Below, piece after piece: positions 8,863-15,954 of a stretch of DNA of 64,000 nt. The position numbers were made by a program, and so were the translations under genes. This stretch comes from Saccharothrix tamanrassetensis. GTDB lineage: Bacteria; Actinomycetota; Actinomycetes; Mycobacteriales; Pseudonocardiaceae. Below the pieces are notes generated by a model. The model was not told the origin of the DNA. It ran no database searches and saw only the letters and a list, made by a program, of their open reading frames with translations. The stretch covers positions 558,001 to 622,000 of the forward strand of contig NZ_JACHJN010000003.1 in NCBI RefSeq assembly GCF_014203665.1, read 5' to 3'. Position 1 is the stretch's first letter, and each line of letters begins with the position of its first letter.

Positions 8863-9041
8863 CGGGCTTGACGACCGAGGACTGGGACGCGCTTCCCGAA
8901 GACTTCTGCCGGCGGCACGAGCCCACACCGACCGCGTAGTGAAGGCCGTCGAGTACGGCGTCCCCGGCCGGGGCAGGGAAGGTCGAGGTGGTCAGCCCGT
9001 TCCCGGTGACGCTCGACCTGCCCGCCCTGCTGACCCGCTAG
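8859..9041 (+). pseudogene. relic of a Uma2-family (DUF820) nuclease-like gene
   Basis: A GTG overlapping the tesB stop opens a 26-codon frame reading LTTEDWDALPEDFCRRHE, which looks like a Uma2 N-terminus (LT.ed...LPedg.R.E). A stop follows at 8937. In the same phase further on, KVEVVSPFPVTLDLPALLTR ends at 9041, resembling a Uma2 C-terminus. Another phase in between gives KAVEYGVPG, like the K..eY...GVP motif. The catalytic core is missing, so this is an internally deleted, frameshifted remnant. The final ctag is shared with the stop of the convergent decarboxylase gene. Short matches only, so moderate confidence. Confidence 0.5.
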
Positions 9042-10420
9042 ACCGCGCGCAGGGCGTCCCACATGACGCGGACGTGGTGTTCCCGGGTGGCCTCGGCGCC
9101 GATGGCGACCCGGATCGCGAAGCGGCCGTTGACGACGGTGTGGGTGAGGAAGGCGCTGCCCTCCGCGTTGACGGTGTCCATGGCCTCGCGGGTGGCGTCG
9201 TCGCCGGCGCGGTGGGCGATGGTGACCAGGGACAGCGACCGGGGCACGACCAGCTCCCAGTTCTCGTCCGCCGCGACCCAGGACTCCAGCAGCCCGGCCA
9301 GTTCCACGTGCCCGCGCAGGTGCGCCCGCACGCCCTCCAGGCCGTACCAGCGCAGCACCGACCACAGCTTCAACGCCCGGAACCGGCGGCCCAGCGGGAT
9401 CTGCCAGTCGCGGTAGTCCACCACCGCGCCGGACTCGGTGGCGCTGTTGCGCAGGTACTCCGGCAGGATGGTCAGCGCGTCGACCAGCACGTCGGGGTGG
9501 GCGGTCCAGAACAGGGACAGGTCGAACGCGGTCAGCATCCACTTGTGGGCGTTGGCGCAGAACGAGTCCGCCAGCTCCAGCCCGTCGAACAGGTGCCGCT
9601 GCTCCGGGCACAGCGCCGCCGGCCCGGCCCACGCCGCGTCGACGTGCAGCCAGATCCCGTGCCGCGCGCAGACTTCCGCGATCTCCCGCACCGGGTCGAC
9701 CGCACCCGTGCCGGTGGTGCCGATGGTGGCGCACACCAGTACCGGCCTGCGCCCGTTGTCCACATCGGACTGGACCTGGCGGGCCAGCTCGGCCACGTCC
9801 ATGGACAGCGCCTCGGGTGAAACCCCGATGGACCGCACCGCCTCCTCGCCGAGACCGGCCATCCGCGCGGCCCGCTCGATCGACGAATGGGTCTGCGAGG
9901 AGACGTAGACGGTCTCGTCACCGTCCACACCGGACCGACGCCACTTCCCCGACTTGCGGTGCAGCGCGGCGAGCATCGCGACCAACGCCGCACTGGACGC
10001 GGTGTCCTGGATGACCCCGCCGCCGACGAACGACTCGGGCAGACCCATCGCGCCGACCAGTTCGTCCATCAGGTGCTGCTCGACCTCCGTGCACGCGGGG
10101 GAGGTGGACCACAGCATCCCCTGCACGCCCAGCCCGGACGACAGCAGGTCGCCCAGCACCGACGGCAGGGAGGCGTTGGACGGGAAGTAGGCGTAGAAAC
10201 CGGGGTGTTGCCAGTGCGTGGTGCCCGGCACCACGACCCGGTCCAGGTCGGCGAGCAGCCCGTCGAACCCCTCGCCCCGCTCGGGGAGGGCGGACAGCTG
10301 CGACCGCACCCAACCGGGCTCGACCCGGGAACGCACCGGCAGGTCGCCGAGCCGTTCGCGGTAGTCGGCGATCCAGTCGATCACCTCGTGGCCGATCCGG
10401 CGGAACTCGTCAGGCTGCAT
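9038..10420 (-). CDS. PLP-dependent aromatic-L-amino-acid decarboxylase family
   Basis: A 460-residue group II PLP decarboxylase (DDC/TyrDC-like). Seen: HWQHPGFYAYFPSNAS near residue 70, GVIQDTASSAALVAMLAA, SSQTHSSIERA (H178 stacks on PLP), HVDAAWAG (D261) and CANAHKWMLTAFD with the Schiff-base lysine K293. It removes CO2 from an aromatic amino acid (Trp, Tyr, Phe or DOPA) to yield the amine; the exact substrate cannot be read. The Lrp-type regulator just upstream on the same strand, 71 bp away, may control it together with the LysE-type exporter. Confidence 0.93.
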   Translation of the reverse strand: MQPDEFRRIGHEVIDWIADYRERLGDLPVRSRVEPGWVRSQLSALPERGEGFDGLLADLDRVVVPGTTHWQHPGFYAYFPSNASLPSVLGDLLSSGLGVQGMLWSTSPACTEVEQHLMDELVGAMGLPESFVGGGVIQDTASSAALVAMLAALHRKSGKWRRSGVDGDETVYVSSQTHSSIERAARMAGLGEEAVRSIGVSPEALSMDVAELARQVQSDVDNGRRPVLVCATIGTTGTGAVDPVREIAEVCARHGIWLHVDAAWAGPAALCPEQRHLFDGLELADSFCANAHKWMLTAFDLSLFWTAHPDVLVDALTILPEYLRNSATESGAVVDYRDWQIPLGRRFRALKLWSVLRWYGLEGVRAHLRGHVELAGLLESWVAADENWELVVPRSLSLVTIAHRAGDDATREAMDTVNAEGSAFLTHTVVNGRFAIRVAIGAEATREHHVRVMWDALRAV

Positions 10421-10491
10421 ACCCGGACGTTAACGCGCGCCGCGCCGTCCCGGCCCCACCCGGTGTCCTACTCCGCGGAACCGACTGCCCT

Positions 10492-11001
10492 TCAGGGCAC
10501 CCGGCGGCGGCGGTGGGTGGGGCGCTGGTCGTTCGGCGGCGTGAGGGCCCGGGTCTCGACGCGTTCCAGCACGACCGCGCTGGTGAGGTTGCGGACCTCG
10601 GTCCGCGAGGCGATCTTGTCCATCAGGAACGCCTGGAGGTGCGTGCTGTCCGCGACCGCGATGTGCACCAGGAAGTCGGCCTGGCCGCTGACGTGGAACA
10701 GCGACCGGGTCTCCGGCTGCGCCATGACGAACGCGCGGAACGCCGCCACCACCGGCCGGGTGTGCGGTCGGACGTTCACCGAGACGACGGCCTCCAGCGG
10801 CAGGCCGGTCAGCCGGGGGTCGACCACGGCGTGGAACCCCGTGATCACCCCGAGTTCGCGCAGCCGCCGGACCCGTTGCAGGCAGGTGGAGGGCGCCAGC
10901 CCGACCAGGTCGGCCAGGGTCCGGTTGGGCAGCGTGGCGTCGTTCTGCAACTCCTCCAGGATCCGCCAGTCAACCGAATCCAGTTCGGCTACCTCGTTCA
11001 C
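10492..11001 (-). CDS. Lrp/AsnC family transcriptional regulator
   Basis: A 169-residue regulator. Residues 8-65 form the AsnC-type winged helix (LDSVDWRILEELQNDATLPNRTLADLVGLAPSTCLQRVRRLRELGVITGFHAVVDP). Residues 70-150 are the RAM/ligand domain (SLFHVSGQADFLVHIAV...LTSAVVLERV). It is divergent from a LysE-family exporter 59 bp away, the classical arrangement in which the regulator senses an amino acid and induces its efflux. The decarboxylase downstream on the same strand could be a further target; this is inferred from position. Confidence 0.95.
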   Translation of the reverse strand: MNEVAELDSVDWRILEELQNDATLPNRTLADLVGLAPSTCLQRVRRLRELGVITGFHAVVDPRLTGLPLEAVVSVNVRPHTRPVVAAFRAFVMAQPETRSLFHVSGQADFLVHIAVADSTHLQAFLMDKIASRTEVRNLTSAVVLERVETRALTPPNDQRPTHRRRRVP

Positions 11002-11060
11002 AACCGAACACTGTACTGATCGGCTGGATCCACGCCGAACGTCACTTGGAATATCCGCGC

Positions 11061-11654
11061 GTGCACATCGCCTGGACTTCGTTCCTCCTGGCGCTGGTGG
11101 TGATCACGATCGTCCCCGGCCCCGACTTCGTGCTCGTGACCGGCAACGCCGTGCGCGGCGTCCGCCTGGGCGCCCTGACCGCGCTCGGCGTGGTGACCGG
11201 CCTGCTGGTGCACGCCGTGCTGGCGACCCTGGGTCTGTCCGCCCTGGTGGCAGCCGCCCCGGCAGCCCTGTGGGCGGTGAAGGCCATCGGCGCGGCCTAC
11301 CTGCTGTACCTGGGCGTGATGACCCTGCGCTCGCGGGGCGCGACGGCCGCCCCGCCCCGCTCGGAGAAGTCGGTGTTCCTGCGGGGAATGCTGTGCGACC
11401 TGCTGAACCCCAAGGTCATGCTGACGTTCCTCAGCCTCATCCCGCAGGCCATGGACCCCGCCGCCCCGCCACTGCCGCAGGCGGCCTTGCTGTCGGCGGT
11501 GACCGTCGGCGTCTTCGCCGCGTTCTGGACCTGCGTGGTGCCGACGGCGGGCCGACTGGCGCGACTGCTGGCCCGGCCCGGGGTCCGCCCGGTCTTCGAA
11601 CGCCTCTGCGGCGCCGCGCTGATCGGCATGGCGGCGTCCGTCCTCGCGGTGTGA
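11061..11654 (+). CDS. LysE/RhtB family amino acid exporter
   Basis: A 197-residue inner-membrane translocator with six hydrophobic segments. The LysE signature lies near the N-terminus (FLLALVVITIVPGPDFVLVTGNAVRGVRLGALTALGV), followed by CDLLNPKVMLTFLSLIPQ. GTG at 11061 (MHIAWTSFLL) fits the family start better than TTG at 11046. It exports amino acids or derivatives and is divergent from the Lrp-type regulator that probably controls it. A decayed partial copy of this gene's 5' region lies at 13158-13222. Confidence 0.92.
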   Translation: MHIAWTSFLLALVVITIVPGPDFVLVTGNAVRGVRLGALTALGVVTGLLVHAVLATLGLSALVAAAPAALWAVKAIGAAYLLYLGVMTLRSRGATAAPPRSEKSVFLRGMLCDLLNPKVMLTFLSLIPQAMDPAAPPLPQAALLSAVTVGVFAAFWTCVVPTAGRLARLLARPGVRPVFERLCGAALIGMAASVLAV

Positions 11655-11882
11655 CCCCCGCGTCCGGGCCGTGCCCGATCGGAAGGCCGGTGCGCCGTGG
11701 TACCCGGAAGCGTTGACGTACCGCGACCTGCGGACATCCGCCGTCCCGGGCCGGCGACCTCCATCGGGTGAACTGTGCCGGCAGGTCGGCTCGCCGGCCG
11801 GGAGGCGTGCGTTACTGGCTGGAGCAGCATGTCCGGCCGTCCTCTGGAGACGGTGACCTCGCGCTCAAGGAGTGTCCACGCC

Positions 11883-13142
11883 ATGACCGGCAACGAAGAC
11901 TCCGGTGATCTCGGGCGGATGGGTGACCCGGTCGCGGAACGCGTCGTGGCGGAGCTGGTGGCCGAAGGCCGCCTGGGTGAGGTCAACCGGCTGTTGCGGG
12001 AGTGGCGGTCCAACGACCAAGCCCTGCCGGAGGGCTTGCCCGCCCCTCTGCGGGAGTTCCTGGAGCAGGCGCGCGGGGCCGTGCCGGACTGGGCCGACCA
12101 GACCCGGCTGAGGCGGGTGCGCGAGTTCTTCCAGGACGACGGCATCCACATCGGCGCCTCGCTCGCCCTGGGGTCCATGGCGCTGGCCTACGCCGTTCCG
12201 CTGGGCGCGAAGATGATGAGCCTGACCCACCGGCTGAAGTACCCCGAACGGCGCATGGCCAACACCGCGCAGTTCGTCTTCGACCTGATGAGCCCGGACC
12301 CCTTCGGCCCGGACAGCCGGTTCGTGGTGAGCGCGGTGAAGGTCCGCCTCATCCACGCCACCATCCGCCACCACCTGCGGGCGAGCGGCAGCTGGGACGA
12401 GGAGCGCGACAAGGTCCCCGCCTCGCAGGAGCACCTGCTGATCGTGTGGCTGGCGCTGTCGGTGCAGGTGATCGACTTCCTCGGCCGGCTGCGGGTCACC
12501 GTGACCGACGAGGAGGCCGAGGACTACCTGCACACCTGGCGGGTGGCGGGAACCTTCCTGGGCATCTCGCCCGACGCCATGCCCGACACCACCGCGCAGG
12601 CCCGCCAGGTGCTCGCCGACGCCCTGGCGCGCGGCGGCGGACCGTCCCCGGAAGGCGTCGAGCTGACCGGGCACCTGCTCGACCTGTACGCCGACGCGGT
12701 GCCCGGCCGCCTCTTCGACGGGATCGTCCCGGCCTACCTGCGGCACCTCGTCGGCAAGGACATCGCGGGGTGGCTGGAGGTCCCGCGCTCCTGGTTCTGG
12801 CAGGCCGCCCTGGGCGGGTACCTGTCGCTGGTCGGGCTGCTGGAGAAGGTCGAGGACCGGTTCCACCTGGGCAAGCGGGTCCTGGACAAGGCCGGGCAGG
12901 TCATCTGCGACCTGGAGTTCCGGATCCTGACCCACGGGAAGAGCGCCCCGCTGGAACTGCCCCTGGAGTTGGCCGGCTACAACCCCGACCCCGGGCAGGT
13001 CGCCTCGGCGGCACCGGTGGAACACGCGGGCGAGCAACCCGTGATCCCGGTGGAGGAGCTGGTGGCGGAGATCCTGCCCGAACCCCGCGCCGCGTCGGAG
13101 CCCGACCTCGCCGCGTCGCGGGAACCGGGGACGCGTCCCTGA
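11883..13142 (+). CDS. oxygenase MpaB family (DUF2236, latex-clearing-protein-like)
   Basis: A 419-residue protein of the DUF2236/MpaB family, which includes rubber oxygenase Lcp, a b-type haem enzyme. Recognisable blocks: SLALGSMALAYAVPLGAKMM, RMANTAQFVFDLM, VSAVKVRLIHATIRHHLRASGSWDEERDKVPASQEHLLIVWLALSVQVIDFLGRL (the His-rich helix is the likely haem-ligand region) and a C-terminal MpaB segment. No signal peptide is seen, unlike secreted Lcp proteins, so a polyisoprene substrate is not implied. ATG 11883 begins the conserved part; the frame is open to 11775. The 228 bp upstream hold no other clear gene. Confidence 0.82.
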   Translation: MTGNEDSGDLGRMGDPVAERVVAELVAEGRLGEVNRLLREWRSNDQALPEGLPAPLREFLEQARGAVPDWADQTRLRRVREFFQDDGIHIGASLALGSMALAYAVPLGAKMMSLTHRLKYPERRMANTAQFVFDLMSPDPFGPDSRFVVSAVKVRLIHATIRHHLRASGSWDEERDKVPASQEHLLIVWLALSVQVIDFLGRLRVTVTDEEAEDYLHTWRVAGTFLGISPDAMPDTTAQARQVLADALARGGGPSPEGVELTGHLLDLYADAVPGRLFDGIVPAYLRHLVGKDIAGWLEVPRSWFWQAALGGYLSLVGLLEKVEDRFHLGKRVLDKAGQVICDLEFRILTHGKSAPLELPLELAGYNPDPGQVASAAPVEHAGEQPVIPVEELVAEILPEPRAASEPDLAASREPGTRP

Positions 13143-13157
13143 GCCGGGCTGTCGTTG

Positions 13158-13222
13158 CGCGGCCCCGACTTCGCAGTCGTGACCGGCAGCGCCGTGCGCA
13201 GCGTCCCCCTCGGGGCTACCGC
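13158..13222 (+). pseudogene. decayed fragment of a lysE-like gene
   Basis: Bases here read RGPDFAVVTGSAVRSVPLGAT, closely matching PGPDFVLVTGNAVRGVRLGAL of the intact exporter at 11061-11654. The DNA also matches over about 65 bp (for example ggccccgacttcg and gtgaccggca). No complete open frame surrounds it. It is a truncated duplicate, lying between the MpaB gene and the ubiquitin-like island, and may mark a recombination joint. Confidence 0.7.
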
Positions 13223-13229
13223 TGCACGT

Positions 13230-13694
13230 TCACTCGACCTCGAAGGTCTGGTTACCGGTGGTGTGCAGGACGGTGAAGTCCACCTCGGCTTCCACGGTCG
13301 GCCGCGCGCCGATGCGCGGCGTTTTGACGATCTTGAATCGCGACCTGAGACGGTCGGCCTCGGGAGCGCGGCGGAGGACCCTCGTCACAGCGGTGTCGTT
13401 GTTCGCGAGCAATTCGGTCAGCACGCTCGTGACCCGCTGCACGCTGTCGGCCGCACCTTCGGCCCCGATGGTCAGGGCGTCGTGATCGGGGCCCAATTCC
13501 ACGTTGAAGGTCATCTTGAGGGAGTCCCGCTCGAAGACCTCCGTGGTTGCCACTTTGCCGAACCTCAGTTGCCTTTTCGCGAGCATTCCTCGTAACACGC
13601 GTGGCTGGTTGGACGGTCTGAGCAGCAGGTAAAGCAGGGTGAGGCTCAGGATCGCGAGCAGGCCGGTGGTGATCCCGAGAATTGCGGAGAGCAT
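13230..13694 (-). CDS. N-terminally membrane-anchored protein of unknown function, divergent from Ubl operon
   Basis: A 154-residue protein with one N-terminal membrane helix (residues 2-25, AILGITTGLLAILSLTLLYLLL), a basic stretch (RVLRGMLAKRQLRFGK), and a soluble C-terminal domain of alternating beta and helix (TTEVFERDSLKMTFNVELG, SVQRVTSVLTELLANND, RPTVEAEVDFTVLHTTG). I do not recognise a family. ATG 13694 is chosen because the longer open frame upstream runs through the divergent promoter region. Its place back to back with the ubiquitin-like operon, 208 bp apart, and its membrane anchor (like two proteins of that operon) make it a candidate accessory component. Confidence 0.65.
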   Translation of the reverse strand: MLSAILGITTGLLAILSLTLLYLLLRPSNQPRVLRGMLAKRQLRFGKVATTEVFERDSLKMTFNVELGPDHDALTIGAEGAADSVQRVTSVLTELLANNDTAVTRVLRRAPEADRLRSRFKIVKTPRIGARPTVEAEVDFTVLHTTGNQTFEVE

Positions 13695-13758
13695 GTGCTC
13701 GTTGCTCCGATCCGTGGCCGTGAACGTCGATCGCTGAGTCGTTGAGCTTCCGCACAAA

Positions 13759-13786
13759 GTTACCGGTATCACCCGACCGGCGTAAC
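13759..13786. promoter_or_regulatory. imperfect inverted repeat in divergent promoter region of the Ubl island
   Basis: gttaccggt and accggcgtaac form an imperfect dyad with an 8-base loop, midway between the divergent membrane protein gene and the Ubl gene. A related half-site (cggtacctgtaac) follows about 20 bp later. It could be an operator serving both directions. No clear -35/-10 pair was assigned. Confidence 0.35.
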
Positions 13787-13902
13787 GCTGAACGCTTCGC
13801 GATCGGTACCTGTAACGGCGGGGCCTACCACAGCGAACCCAGGACGAAGCATGTCGATGCTCTCGTGCCATGTTTTTGTGGCTGTGGACTGCGAACGATT
13901 GG

Positions 13903-14190
13903 ATGAGCGTGTCCGACGGCAAGGTGACCCTGACGTTTGTACATCCGACAGCACCCTCGGAGACCCTGAAAGCCCGGGTGAGCCCCAGTGCCACGCCCGT
14001 GTACCTGGTGGAGCAGCTGGTCGCGGCGGGGTTCATCCCACCGGCGAGCAGCGTCGGCCAGTACAAGCTGCGGCGGGAGGACGGCGTGCAGCTGCTCGAT
14101 GAAGTCACGCTCGAAGACGCCGGCGTGGTGGACGGGGCACAACTGACAGTCGACCACTCGGTGACCGGTGCCGTGTCGGGCGGGAGGTAG
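13903..14190 (+). CDS. ubiquitin-like protein (EsaB/YukD-like beta-grasp)
   Basis: A 95-residue protein with the beta-grasp order of ubiquitin: two strands (KVTLTFVHP, TLKARVSPS), a helix (PVYLVEQLVAAGF), then YKLRREDGVQLLDE, TLEDAGVVDGAQLTVD, which resembles ubiquitin's DGRTLsDy.i..g..L.L. It ends in VTGAVSGGR, so a Gly-Gly pair (G93, G94) is followed by one Arg (R95) that the JAMM protease could trim. ATG 13903 is preferred; an in-frame ATG at 13870 would add a Trp-rich extension outside the fold. It is first in a five-gene operon with E2-, JAMM- and E1-like genes, so it is probably the conjugated modifier. Confidence 0.8.
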   Translation: MSVSDGKVTLTFVHPTAPSETLKARVSPSATPVYLVEQLVAAGFIPPASSVGQYKLRREDGVQLLDEVTLEDAGVVDGAQLTVDHSVTGAVSGGR

Positions 14191-14192
14191 GC

Positions 14193-14813
14193 GTGCGCGG
14201 AGCAGAACTCGCCGAGCGATTGAGGTTCGACTACCGCATCTTGTCCGACATGCGTTGCCCGACTTTCGACTTCGAGGCTTACCGCACCAGTTGGGAGCTG
14301 GAGAAGCGGATCAACCCGATCCGCCACGACGAGGATGCGGCGCAGGCCAAGAAGTACCGTTTCCTGCTCCGTGTCCCCACCCTCGTCTCGGCGACGGAGT
14401 GGGCCGCCGAGACCGAGATCGGCATCGATGTCGACGTCGTCGACTACCCCCGGCGCCAGCCCAACACCTTCATCCTGTCCACCCACACGCCTTGGTCACC
14501 GCACTTCAAACCGGGCGCGCCGGTGTGCATCGGGGCGGAGTCCTGGGAAGCCCGCAACGGACACGTCGTGCTCGGCGACCTGGTCGTCCACCTCCAGCGC
14601 CTGTTGAACTGGGATGAAAAGGGCCGCGGGTCGGGGTATCAGGGGTGGAACGGCGCGGCGATCGACCACCACCGCAGAGTGCTCGGTGGTCGGCCGCTGA
14701 ACGCCTCGGTCGTCTACGCGCAGTTGCCCGGTTGGCTGCACGGTGAAGTCCCGGGGCTCGAGTTCGACGTCGAAGTCCGGAACCGGCGGAATCGCGGATT
14801 CGAGGTGCTGTGA
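14193..14813 (+). CDS. E2/UBC-like conjugating protein
   Basis: A 206-residue protein preceded by gggagg 5 bases before its GTG, 2 bp after the Ubl stop. The centre shows an E2-like core: strands RFLLRVP and IGIDVDV, then PNTFILSTHTPW, then FKPGAPVCIGAESWEA, where C112 sits as the catalytic Cys does in the P..hpNVCL pattern of E2 enzymes. The helix LGDLVVHLQRLLNW and GYQGWNGAAIDHHRRVLGGRPLN follow, as in bacterial E2-like families of ubiquitin-type operons. It would take the modifier from the E1 by thioester. Residues 1-55 are an extra helical segment. The assignment rests on context plus the Cys motif; homology is remote. Confidence 0.72.
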   Translation: MRGAELAERLRFDYRILSDMRCPTFDFEAYRTSWELEKRINPIRHDEDAAQAKKYRFLLRVPTLVSATEWAAETEIGIDVDVVDYPRRQPNTFILSTHTPWSPHFKPGAPVCIGAESWEARNGHVVLGDLVVHLQRLLNWDEKGRGSGYQGWNGAAIDHHRRVLGGRPLNASVVYAQLPGWLHGEVPGLEFDVEVRNRRNRGFEVL

Positions 14814-14839
14814 TGGCCGACGCCGGATTCGAGGTGCTG
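14796..14839. repeat. 15-bp direct repeat across the E2/JAMM gene junction
   Basis: ggattcgaggtgctg occurs at 14796-14810 and again at 14825-14839, 29 bp apart. As a result the last residues of the E2-like protein (GFEVL) recur near the start of the JAMM protein (DAGFEVLS). The tgatg overlap of stop and start lies between the copies. Confidence 0.85.
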
Positions 14840-15679
14840 AGTCGGGACAACGGTCTGCCCACGCGGTCCCGTCAGCACTTCAAGGGTTGCCCCACCTTCC
14901 GGGGTGACCGGACCGCAACCGTCCTGGTTGCTCCTGCGGTCGCGCTGGCCCTGCGCCGAGGGGCGGAGGCCGCACAACCGACCGAAGTGGGAGGTCTGCT
15001 GGTCGGCAGGCGTTTCCGCGACAAGCACGGTCCCTATGTCGTCGTCCTGGCCCATCTGCAAGCGCCCCTGGGCGACGGCTCTCCCGGTCGCATCACGTTG
15101 ACGGCGGAACGGACCGCACAGCTTCGAACCCTTGCTGCCGCTCACCACCCGAGCATGGATGTCGTGGGTTGGTGGCACAGCCACAACGTGCCGAGCGAGT
15201 ACAGCCGTGTGGACAGGGAATCCCAACTCCTGTGGTCCGACCCGCTGCACGTGGGCTTGTTGGTGTTCGCCGGAGGAACGCCCTGGGGTTTCTGCTACCT
15301 GGGGTCCACAAGCGTGTTGCTGTCGAGCGACACTCCCGTGTTGGCGGAACTCGCCGGCACGGACCGAGGTGAACAGACCCCCGGGAACCTCCAGTCGGGC
15401 CGCGGTGCGATACCCGGCCGGACCAAACTGCGGGCTTGGCGCAGGGTCCTGAAGCTGCGGCCGAAGCACAAGGGCGGCATCGCGTCCTCCGGTGGGAAAG
15501 GTCATCCGCCGGTCGTCTCGGTAAGCGGGGGTGAAGTGCCTGCCGCGTGGGGTGCTCCGCCACGCCGGTCGTGGGATCCGCAGCAGCACAATACGGCAGT
15601 CCTCTACGTGGTCATTCTTGTGCTCGCTTTGGGCGTCCTGGTCCTCGCGATCACTCTGGCCAACCTCAGTTTCCGCTGA
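14813..15679 (+). CDS. membrane-anchored JAMM/JAB (Mov34/MPN) isopeptidase
   Basis: A 288-residue protein starting at ATG 14813, which overlaps the E2 stop (tgatg). Residues 35-165 are a JAB metalloprotease domain: the catalytic Glu in TEVGGLLVG (E58) and the zinc motif WWHSHNVPSEYSRVD (H122, H124, S131, D134), HxHx6Sx2D, one residue shorter than the eukaryotic AMSH form. A basic, flexible linker (190-255) leads to one C-terminal membrane helix (TAVLYVVILVLALGVLVLAI), so the enzyme would face the cytoplasm as a tail-anchored protein. It probably matures the Ubl C-terminus and/or removes it from targets. Membrane anchoring is unusual for bacterial JAB proteins of such operons. Confidence 0.88.
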   Translation: MADAGFEVLSRDNGLPTRSRQHFKGCPTFRGDRTATVLVAPAVALALRRGAEAAQPTEVGGLLVGRRFRDKHGPYVVVLAHLQAPLGDGSPGRITLTAERTAQLRTLAAAHHPSMDVVGWWHSHNVPSEYSRVDRESQLLWSDPLHVGLLVFAGGTPWGFCYLGSTSVLLSSDTPVLAELAGTDRGEQTPGNLQSGRGAIPGRTKLRAWRRVLKLRPKHKGGIASSGGKGHPPVVSVSGGEVPAAWGAPPRRSWDPQQHNTAVLYVVILVLALGVLVLAITLANLSFR

Positions 15680-15687
15680 CCACTGCC

Positions 15688-15954
15688 GTGGACCTGACAG
15701 CGGTGATCGTCGTATTGGTGGTGGTCGCGGCACTCGGTGCGTTGGCGCTGTGGTACCGGGCGCGAATACCCGGAGATGAATCCGATCCGGACTTCGAGAT
15801 CATCGCGCGACCGCAGCGACCGCGTCAACCGCCGCTGCCCGCTCCGGATCGTGGGTTCCACGTCGTGGCCAGGGATCACAACGTCGACGGATACTGCCTG
15901 CTCACCGGCATGCAGGTGAAAGAGTGCACATGCGACAAACATCGGACAGCGTGA
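15688..15954 (+). CDS. small single-pass membrane protein with Cys/His cluster (Ubl operon)
   Basis: An 88-residue protein starting with GTG 8 bp after the JAMM gene. Residues 4-22 are a strong membrane helix (TAVIVVLVVVAALGALALW), followed by a Pro/Arg linker and a conserved-looking end GYCLLTGMQVKECTCDKH with C70, C80, C82 and H85, a plausible small zinc site. No known family recognised. Its gene overlaps the E1 gene by about 25 bp. Position and membrane anchor suggest it recruits the modification machinery, or is a substrate or adaptor at the membrane (inference). Confidence 0.7.
   Translation: MDLTAVIVVLVVVAALGALALWYRARIPGDESDPDFEIIARPQRPRQPPLPAPDRGFHVVARDHNVDGYCLLTGMQVKECTCDKHRTA

Noticed and set aside
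13903-14190. ESX/type VII secretion component because the Ubl resembles EsaB/YukD
   Set aside because: No EccC, EccD, WXG100 or mycosin gene is nearby, whereas E1, E2 and JAMM genes are.
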